Shown piece by piece: positions 54,060 through 64,000 of a DNA stretch of 64,000 bases (its first letter is position 1; every line of letters begins with the position of its first letter). Position numbers and translations under genes: made by a program. The stretch spans positions 1,150,203,007 to 1,150,267,006 of the forward strand of contig CM062807.1 in assembly GCA_031772625.1 (NCBI GenBank). Direction: 5' to 3'. A model generated the notes under the pieces. The model saw only the letters and a program-made list of their open reading frames with translations. It made no database searches and was not told the origin of the DNA. This stretch comes from Pinus tabuliformis. Taxonomy: Eukaryota > Streptophyta > Pinopsida > Pinales > Pinaceae.

Positions 54060-54294
54060 TCAAACCATGAATCGGGAAGGGCATAAATGCGAGAAAGGCA
54101 TATTGGCTAATGATTGTGAGGCCCCAATTCTGAAAAGCATTAGGGCCAGGTAGAGAACCCTCCTCTGCCCTTCTATCCAATGGAGAGGGAGGGCGGAGCT
54201 TTTGGTTTCATAGTTTCATGTTGTCAAACAATTGAACAAAGAAAAGAATAGATGGATAGTACCTGATTAGATGGATTGGGTCATGTAGGAACAA

Positions 54295-54399
54295 GGTTCA
54301 AATCTCTTAGTCTGTTAGGATGCCTCAGCTGCATACATCACTGCGCTTCCACTTAACACCTATCATAATTATAAACGGCTCATCTCGCCGTGACCTTAT
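54295..54399 (-). rRNA. rrn4.5: plastid 4.5S rRNA, decayed
   Basis: Minus strand, AAGGTCACGGCGAGATGAGC, then GATAGGTGTTAAGTGGAAGC, GCTGAGGCATCCTAACAGAC, ending GATTTGAAC. Full length of about 103 bp. C-to-T-type changes dominate (GAGACGAG to GAGATGAG). Confidence 0.92.
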
Positions 54400-54489
54400 C
54401 TTGGATTCTCAATACTTTTGTCGCTCCATCCCTTGCAAGGACAGAGAACCTGTCGTTGTCCCAGTCGTGTTCGCGATTAGGGTCTCTTA

Positions 54490-54802
54490 GGGAAGTAAGA
54501 ATAGGAGAGCACTCATCGTGGGGTGGGCTTTCTACTTATATGCTTTCAGTAGTTATCTGATCCGCACTTGGCTACCCAGCGTCTACCATGGGCACGATAA
54601 CTGGTACACCAGAGGTGTGTCCTTCCCGGTCCTCTCGTACTAGGGAAAGGTCCTCTCAATGCTATAAAACCTGCACCGGATATGGACTGAACTGTCTCAC
54701 GACATTTTGAACCCAGCTCACGTACCGCTTTAATGGGCGAACAACCCAACCCTTGGAATGTACTACCACCCCAGGTGGCGAAGAGCCGACATCGAGGTGC
54801 CA

Positions 54803-54835
<33 letters not shown>

Positions 54836-55870
54836 TCAGCCTGTTATCCCTAGAGTAACTTTTATCCGTTGAGCGACGACCCTTCCACTCGGCACCGTTG
54901 GGTCACTAAGGCCGACTTTCGTCCTTGCTCGATGGGTGGGTCTTGCAATCAAGCTCCCTTCTACCTTTGCACTCAAGGGATGATTTCCGTCTGGCCCAAG
55001 GAAACCTTTGCACGCCTCCGTTACCTTTTGGGAGGCCTACGCCCCATAGAAACTATCTACCTGAGACTGTCCCTTGGCCCGTAGGTCCTGACACAAGGTT
55101 AGAATTCTAGCTCTTCCAAAGTGGTATCTCACTGGTGGCTCAGGCCCCCCTGGAAGGGGGCCTTCTTTGCCCTCACCCAGGTTCGAGTCCATAAGCAGTG
55201 ACAATTGCCCCATGAAGACTCGCTCTCGCTACGACTCCGGTGGGTTCCCTTAACCAAGCCACTGCCTATAATTCACCGGCTCATTCTTCAACAGGCACGT
55301 GGTCAAAGATCTAATTTTCCTCCCACTGCTTGGGAGCTTACGGTTTCATGTTCTATTTCACTCCCCGATGGGCGTTCTTTTCACCTTTCCCTCACGGTAC
55401 TACTTCGCTCTCGGTCACCCAGGAGTATTTAGCCTTGCAAGGTGGTCCTTGCTGATTCACACGGGATTCCACGTGCCACATGCTACTCGAGTTAGAGCGT
55501 AAGCCAATGATGCTTTCAGCTACTAGACTCTCACCATTTAGGGTGCAGGACTCAACCGCTTCGCATAGCAGCACAGAACATATATTGTGCTCTCCCACAA
55601 CCCCGTTTTCACGGTTTAGGTTGCTCCCATTTCGCTCGCCGCTACTACGGGAATCGCTTTTGCTTTCTATCCTCTGGCTACTAAGATGTTTCAGTTCACC
55701 AGGTTGTCTCTTGCCTGCCCATGGATTCAGCAGTAGTGAAAAAGGTTAACCTATTCGGGAATCTCCGGATCTATGCTAATTTTCAACTCCCCAAAGAATT
55801 TCGTTACTTACCATGCCCTACCTCGTCTCTGGGTGTCTAGGTATCCACCGTAAGCCCTTCCTCGTTTGAA
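54490..55870 (-). rRNA. rrn23: plastid 23S rRNA with large internal deletion
   Basis: The 5' part (55870-55177; TTCAAACGAGGAAGGGCTTA, GGTGGATACCTAGACACCCA) and the 3' part (55176-54490; sarcin loop region CTAGTACGAGAGGACCGGGA, peptidyl-transferase area GATAACAGGCTGATCTTCCC) are both clear. Together they make about 1.38 kb against the usual 2.8 kb. The break is at about 55176, joining roughly position 700 to about 2050 of the gene. Protein-like frames inside are artefacts of rRNA. Confidence 0.93.
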
Positions 55871-56016
55871 CCTCGTCATTCAAGGCTATGCCATCCTAAG
55901 GTGCTACCAAATGGAAAAATATTATCAACGTCCATGAACGAGAAATCATAAAGAAAACTACCAGATCTGAATAATATCGTGGTATCATATACCATTTACC
56001 ATTTAGGATCATGGGC

Positions 56017-56597
56017 TAGAGATAAGTGGACTCGAACCGCTGACATCCGCCACAGGGTAAACCACCGTCTCTCAGGCCTCCCCGACTGGATTCTACCATA
56101 GAGCCCAACGATAGACAATAACTCCCCCCGAACACAGCTCACAACTTTCATCGTACTGTGCTCTCCAAAGAGCAACTCTTCCAAACAGGTGCTGAGTTGA
56201 AATCCCATTTTAGGGATTCTTGTAGTTCTGGGCTATCCAGCTACAAGAGAACCAGGAATGGAGAGCTCTCCCCTTTTTCCATCCGACTCTTTGGTCCTAA
56301 GAATGATTGCCCATCTCTGACCCTTCCTGTCCAACTGGAGCGGACAGTTAATGCATTCTCCACTGTGGGTATATGGTTGGTCTGTGACCCCTGGATGTCT
56401 TTGGCACCCTTGGGGTGATCTCGCAGTTCCTACGGGGTGGAGACGATGGGGTCGGTCCATGGCATGGCTTTTTTTCCTTTTACCACATTTTGCTCAAAGG
56501 GTTGAAGGGAGATAGTACATCAAGCTGTTTGCAAGGGCCAACTTGATCCTCTTCCCCAGGGATCCTAGATGAAGTAACCCTAGGAGAGCCACCTCCC
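56017..56597 (-). tRNA. trnA-UGC: trnA-UGC exon 2 with 3' part of its group II intron
   Basis: Minus strand. Intron sequence runs from 56597 (CCTAGGGTTACTTCATCTAG) through GGACCGACCCCATCGTCTCC and CGGGGGGAGTTATTGTCTAT to GGTGGTTTACCCTGTGGC, followed by exon 2 GGATGTCAGCGGTTCGAGTC and CACTTATCTCTA at 56017. Exon 1 and the 5' intron are lost at the junction with psaA. The 146-bp spacer to rrn23 (55871-56016) is native. Confidence 0.85.
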
Positions 56598-58126
<1,529 letters not shown>

Positions 58127-58605
58127 TGAATTCTCCCCTTTTCGGACGGGACTTAAATAATAAGAAACCTACTAATAGCAATTAGTGAACTTACGAGAGA
58201 TATATCTCAACTTGTTTCTCCCTTTATTTTCTAGTTTATGACTGGAGCGACTATGATACGGGAGTCAATCTGAGGCAGGTGTTCAATTCCATCGTATTGA
58301 AGTTGAGGGAATAACAAACTTTTTTATCCTTTGGTTCCCAAACTCTTATGAACTATCTATATAGATAGATAAATTTTCAGTTAAGTCAGCCAATTTTGTC
58401 TTCTTGTCCATTCTTACCATCCATTTCAAATGGGTCCTTCCCTAATTTCTCAAATTTAGAAACAACATTGGATCAGTGGAGTATAAATATCTCCTGGAAT
58501 AGATATCTATACCGTATGAAAAACGAAAACCGACCACATTAACATATTGACCCATACCTTTTTGTTGACATATGTGTAGATCCTATCTGTATATGTATAT
58601 CCATA

Positions 58606-58658
<53 letters not shown>

Positions 58659-58879
58659 ATATTTATACCTATTTTGTGTCTATAAGAGTTCTATCTTATA
58701 TCATCTAAAATAGATATAGATATCCTATCTGTTTTTCAATTGAAAGATCTAAACCCATTTATTAAATCTGATTTGATCAGATTCATAAAATCTCGTTATT
58801 CTGAATATACAGATGAGAAAGAACCATTGTAATTGCTGGAAGTAATAAGCCAACTAAAGGCACCAAAATAGAGGGTAGG
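58127..58879. other. plastid-like spacer with (AT)n microsatellite
   Basis: No gene is recognised. A pure AT dinucleotide run of about 24 units lies at 58608-58655. The psaA side is its leader (a run of T and an AGGGGAGAA-type ribosome site at 58132-58140). The other side borders the rpoA end near 58880. Confidence 0.6.
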
Positions 58880-60068
58880 ATAGGGAGTAGGTTAGGGAGT
58901 TGGCTCTTCTGAGGGAGTTATAGGTTTTGGGGGGTAACTCTAATTGGTCAATGAAAATAAGTTGAAATGCTATTTTTTCTTTCGTTTCCCCCGTATCAGT
59001 CAATACGTGCGAAAGGGGGAAGGGAAGCATATTAGACCCCTTTTTATTGTTCATTCCATCGATGTTCTGTTCCTCTCCATGCAGGAAGGGAATAAATAAG
59101 TCAATTAAATTTCAAGAAGCTTCGTAAAGTTCCTCCCTAGGAGTTAACCCCCCATTCATCCATATTTCCAGGAAAAGGACTTCTCGTATTTCATTTCCAC
59201 TCCCATAGGAATGAATACTATAATTCGCATCACGAACAGGCATAAAAACAACATCTATAGGAAAAATTCCATCCTGATAATTATTTGGACTATGTATAAT
59301 ATATCCGCAATTTTGTTCAATTTGTAATATGATACCAGAAGTAATTGATTTAGTAAGTCTAGCTATATGTTGTGTAGTATCAATTATTTTCACAGAAGGT
59401 GGTAATATGATATCTTGAGCAGTTACATTTCTGGGTCCAACAATATTAATAGAATCTTCTCGGATTCTGTACGAGTCACTTCTAAATACAATTTCTTTTA
59501 GATTCATCAAAATGTCATGCACTGATTCTTCAATACCTATTATTGCGGAATATTCATGTTTTATGTTCTCTAATTTTACACGTGTGATACATGTTCCTTC
59601 TACTTCTCCAAGTAAAGCTCTTCGCATTGCGATGCCTATTGTATCGGCTTGACCTTCTAATTCTTTCCGAGTTTTAGCTAATAGATTCGCAATATAACTG
59701 GGAAGGCATTTCAAATACCATACGTGAACCACCGGACATGCCAGTTTAATGTATCCCATTTGATATCTTCGAATTCGAGAATCAACAAATTCAACTCCAC
59801 ATTGTGTGCAAAATTTTGCATCTATCTTCTCATTTCCAATCCCAGGAGAATTTCCACAAGAACAAACTCTACTTTTGATAGGTCCAAAGATTCTTTCACA
59901 AAAGTATCCATCTCTTTTTGGTTCATTAGTTTCATAATGTAGAGTATAAGGTTTAGTTACCTGTCCAACTATCTCACCATTAGGTAAAAAAATTTCGGAC
60001 CAAGAACAAATCTGTTTGGGAGAAGCTAATCCAATTCGAAGTTGTTGATGTTTATTCTGGTCATTCAT
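58880..60068 (-). pseudogene. chimeric frame: rpoC1 N-terminus fused in frame to rpoA
   Basis: From [20 protein letters not shown] (60068) the frame is rpoC1 exon 1 and the start of exon 2, with zinc ligands CSCGN...CTQC, ending [15 protein letters not shown] at about 59640. It then reads [20 protein letters not shown], which is rpoA from about residue 45, through [16 protein letters not shown] and [20 protein letters not shown] to ELYEAS. After a TGA at 59112-59114 (Arg expected) the same frame continues NLIDLFIPFLHGEEQ to FIDQLELPPKTYNSLRRANS, the start of the alpha C-terminal domain, ending about 58880. About 395 codons with only one stop. Confidence 0.92.
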
Positions 60069-60090
60069 AAAAGATCTCAATTTATTGTGA

Positions 60091-61072
<982 letters not shown>

Positions 61073-61121
61073 CTAAATCCTCGTAAACCCAAGTAAATTT
61101 TCCTTATTATTTTTTTTTTGT

Positions 61122-61553
61122 CCCCCACCACCAATGGGATTTAGATAAATATCAGAGAGTAAACTGAATAATTCCCGATCTGGAATCTCTTTTGGGACAA
61201 TACCTTCTGGTTGGGACAATATTTGATCTGCTATGCCTAGATAATAATTACAAACATAGTTAAGGGATGGTTCAGATCCAACCATTTAAATAAGGTTTTA
61301 CCATTTACTCTGGAAACTCGGATATCTTCAATAATAGGTAATACTTCTATTACGGGCATTGGACATGCTTCTACATATTTATTTATAAGATCTCTTCTAG
61401 ATGTACGATTTCCCACCAAGCCTGCTAATCGGAGTGGATGTGTACGAGCTTTTTCCCTTATAGAGGCAGTAATAAGATTAGCTGCAAATAATGCATCGAA
61501 TCCATTATCTATAATAATAACACAATAATATGCATATTTCAATGGAGCGACAA
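61122..61553 (-). pseudogene. chlL: plastid chlL, C-terminal half (copy C)
   Basis: From [20 protein letters not shown] through [20 protein letters not shown] and [20 protein letters not shown], then a one-base deletion near 61287 (TLFKWLDL) and [20 protein letters not shown] to [10 protein letters not shown]. The N-terminal half is replaced by cemA. The chlL-chlN gap here lacks the long AT expansions of the other copies. Confidence 0.93.
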
Positions 61554-61947
61554 ATCTTCCCAGAGCATTTTGTTCCTGGAGATAATCAATTTTTTTTTTT
61601 TTCTGAGATTTAACCGTATTCCACCAATTTGTAACCCAAGGCTCCAAACCTTTCCGTAATGAAATAGGAATTACCCAAGGCAGTACTACTAAACATGCGA
61701 GATATCGTAGGGAAGCTGATGCTTTATATTTGGACACTTCCAATTCGTGAATTGCTAATGAACCTGATTCATTTGTCAGTTTTGTCCGAAATCTAGACAA
61801 ATTACGAGTATAGAATGAGGTATGGGATCCATAGATTGATCTATTGCGTAATTGTTTGATCCCGATCAAAAAAATATCCTCGGGAAAAAAGTAAAAGGTT
61901 TGTTCAAAATGGGTGAGACGGAGGATACGGAGATCATTCCAAATCAT
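61554..61947 (-). pseudogene. cemA: plastid cemA, N-terminal part, in frame with chlL
   Basis: Plastid envelope membrane protein. [60 protein letters not shown] (first helix), [20 protein letters not shown], then EQNALGRF at 61554, where it fuses in frame with chl[11 protein letters not shown]. Total open frame is 236 codons (61947-61237). The N-terminal extension before the first helix is the long form I associate with gymnosperm and other non-angiosperm plastids. Confidence 0.9.
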
Positions 61948-62815
61948 TTATATCTAGACCAATTATCTATTCATTTTTTTCATCTTCTTCTTTTTTAGAA
62001 GAATAACTTGAAGTAACATAAGTCTTATTCATTGCGAAGATCCTTTGAATCATGATCACTAGATCCTTTACGAATATTTCCCCAGTTAAAATGGAATAGA
62101 TCGAGATCTATCTTGAGATTTATTGTATGTTTTATCTTGATACTAAGATCTTGTCCATCTGAACAACTCTGGGCAGGGTATTTGATCAGAGAGTCGTTGT
62201 TTAAAATGATCAAGGTTGTGGCTGTGTCGACAAGTTCGACCTATTTGCTTATCATATATTCAAATTCGATGAATCTAGGCCATTTGAACTTGTATCCTTC
62301 CTTCTCATATTAAAAGGTATAGGGTTTTCCAATCTGGAAAATTTTGTTATCTTACATGCACGGTTAGGATACAATCAAGTTCTTTGTTATATTATTATGC
62401 AGGTTATGGGACAAATATACAAATTTAAAGGCTCATCTACCGACAGAGATAGTGAACATTTGATGAATCAAATATAAATTTGATTGTTGTCTTTTAGTTA
62501 ATTTGTTTGAAAGTTTAGGTCAAGCGAACATAATTGGTAGGCGTCAATTGATTCGTGGAACGTATCAAATCTTTCACGTATAAGTTCGTTATGAGATGAG
62601 CCCACTCATCTCACAATGATATAAAATCATTTCGGACAGATCTATTGCCGAGTAGAGATCTATTTGTAACGGGGCAGAAAGCAGCTGCTTTTGGGTCGCT
62701 ATCCACATAATAAAAGGGGTAATATTTTCTTTCTTTCGTCCGGTTAGCCTCCTGCTACAACAGGTTAATCATCTTTCATGATCGACATTTTTACATGCCA
62801 AATATTTCATACTTT
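61948..62815. other. plastid-like flank of cemA, not identified
   Basis: AT-rich, plastid-like, with no recognisable gene. It may include the ycf4-cemA spacer. The approximate right border of plastid-derived DNA is near 62815, judged only by the change in composition. Confidence 0.45.
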
Positions 62816-64000
62816 GCTTGCTGCAATGCTCCATATTTGCTACAGATGGCCAGAGAAGTATCCATGAGAGTGTGCTAGTCTAAATGCCACTGCTGTGTAT
62901 CATTTTTGATGAGTTGATCCATTTTTGATGAGTTTTTCAGCTAAGGGAGGTCCAAACAGCTTAATCTTGGTCTCCCTAGGTTTCAATTTCCTGTTGTAGA
63001 ATATAGAGAATGAACATCTGTCCAAACAGCTTAATCTTGGCAGATTTGTAGATAGGTAGAGAAACAAGGGTGCTCAACAGCTTAATCTGAGCCCCTGGAT
63101 GCAATAAGTGTAGTTGTAGATAGGAGCACAAGCAAGAAGAAAAGAATGAAAAGCTGGGTATGCTAGTTCAAGTGCACCCAAACCAAAAAGAAGAGAAAAT
63201 GCTAGGCAAGTAGGTCGGGTAGGTAGCTTTGTGGTTGCAGAATCATGGCTTGTGATCCATTTCATATTGTCAAGTGTTATATCTATCATATCACAAGTTT
63301 GAGGCAGTTTTCCATTTGAAGGACTTCAAGCGAGGCATGACTAACTTCCCCTTCTTCCCCTTTCCCCAAATCACTCACTAACTTTCCCTAAAGAGGTCAA
63401 GATCTGCTTGCTACCTCTTAATTTCATCATTTTTCATATCATTTGCCTTGGTGAAGATCTGCTTCACTCAAGGAATGTTCACACTTCTTCTATCAGTCAT
63501 TTTCCCCCATTAATAGCCTAAGACATCATACTTAGCGCTTTTCTCATCATTGTCATATTAACTACTAACACTACTATGTAACTCCCTATCTATTTCCCCT
63601 TCCCCTACTAAAACTATGTATATAACTCCCCTATATATTTATCCCTCCCCCTGGTTGAAAATAACCATATACATCCTTGGAAATTGCTAAGTTTATCTGA
63701 AACTCAGCAAGAATCCTCACTTCACCCCCCTAACTATCTTCCAAATGCATTAGGACTCATTCCTAAGCATAAAATCCCCCTCCAAATGTATAAAATCCAT
63801 CTTTTGGCCTTGTTTTACCTTTTCCAAGGCATAAACCCCTTTCTGGCCTTAAACCCTTCTCAAAGTATATAAAATTTCTCTTAAATGCTTTCGGACTCCT
63901 TCCAAGCATTAAAACCCATCTTTTAAAGCTATCGGACCCCTTCCGATGCCTTAGAATCCCTTCAAAATATTAAAAGGGCCCCTCCGATTCCACAAAAGCC
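62816..64000. other. host repetitive DNA
   Basis: No gene is seen. Local repeats: TTTTTGATGAGTT twice (62906-62937); AACAGCTTAATCT three times (about 62955, 63025 and 63077); and from about 63740 to the end an imperfect, C-rich series of units around GGACTCCTTCCAAGCATTAAA. The composition is unlike the plastid segments. Confidence 0.6.

Noticed and set aside
54546-55749. Protein-coding frames in the 23S rRNA region
   Set aside because: The sequence is clearly rrn23. Such frames are common artefacts in rRNA genes.

Overview
The window reads as nuclear DNA of a seed plant that keeps light-independent chlorophyll genes, most likely a conifer. It is packed with old chloroplast DNA (nuclear plastid DNA, NUPTs). 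Recognisable plastid genes cover about 45 kb, but they are cut into pieces of 0.2 to 7 kb, shuffled, inverted and present in one to three copies. Nearly all carry stop codons or frameshifts. Three nuclear retroelements sit inside plastid sequence with clean target-site duplications, which argues for a nuclear rather than an organellar location. Three copies of chlL/chlN, a trnP-GGG-like tRNA, a long-form cemA and an intron-less clpP point to a gymnosperm. The species itself cannot be named from this sequence.

Layout. 1-2.6 kb: host DNA with a decayed, unrecognised retroelement-like ORF and 30-bp tandem repeats. 2.6-7.06 kb: rpl16, rpl14, the 3' part of rps12, trnV-GAC, then rpl16-rpl14-rps8. 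7.06-15.8 kb: a nearly intact Ty1/copia element inserted in rps8. 15.8-25.4 kb: end of rps8, infA, two halves of rpoC1, rpl16, rps12, two head-to-head atpB copies, ycf1, the start of rpl20, rps12 exon 1, clpP and a trnG exon. 25.6-35.4 kb: chlL, a chlN::rpoC2 fusion ORF, a SINE-like insert, rps2, trnP, rps15, matK, ycf2, rpoC2 and rpl20. 35.4-44.5 kb: a gag-only LTR retrotransposon with 3.4-kb LTRs, inserted between rpl20 and rps12 exon 1. 44.5-49.9 kb: rps12 exon 1, clpP, trnG exon, trnE-trnY-trnD-psbM and rpoC2. 49.9-56.6 kb: the longest colinear plastid tract (ycf1, chlN, chlL, trnN, trnR, rrn5, rrn4.5, deleted rrn23, trnA). 56.6-62.8 kb: psaA, an rpoC1::rpoA fusion, rpoB, a third chlN/chlL copy and cemA. 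62.8-64 kb: host repetitive DNA.

How it works together. The plastid genes are relics rather than working operons. Local order often still matches plastid operons (rpl16-rpl14-rps8-infA; rpoB-rpoC1; rpoC2-rps2; trnE-trnY-trnD-psbM). Paired copies let mutations be read directly, and many nonsense codons are CGA to TGA, CAG to TAG or CAA to TAA, the pattern expected from cytosine methylation followed by deamination. The most unusual features are long open chimeras created where plastid fragments joined in frame (chlN::rpoC2, rpoC1::rpoA, cemA::chlL), the palindromic GCGTATACGC array of the copia element, the gag-only element with giant LTRs, and a SINE-like insert with a 14-bp target duplication. 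No bacterial-type operon, CRISPR array or defence system was seen.
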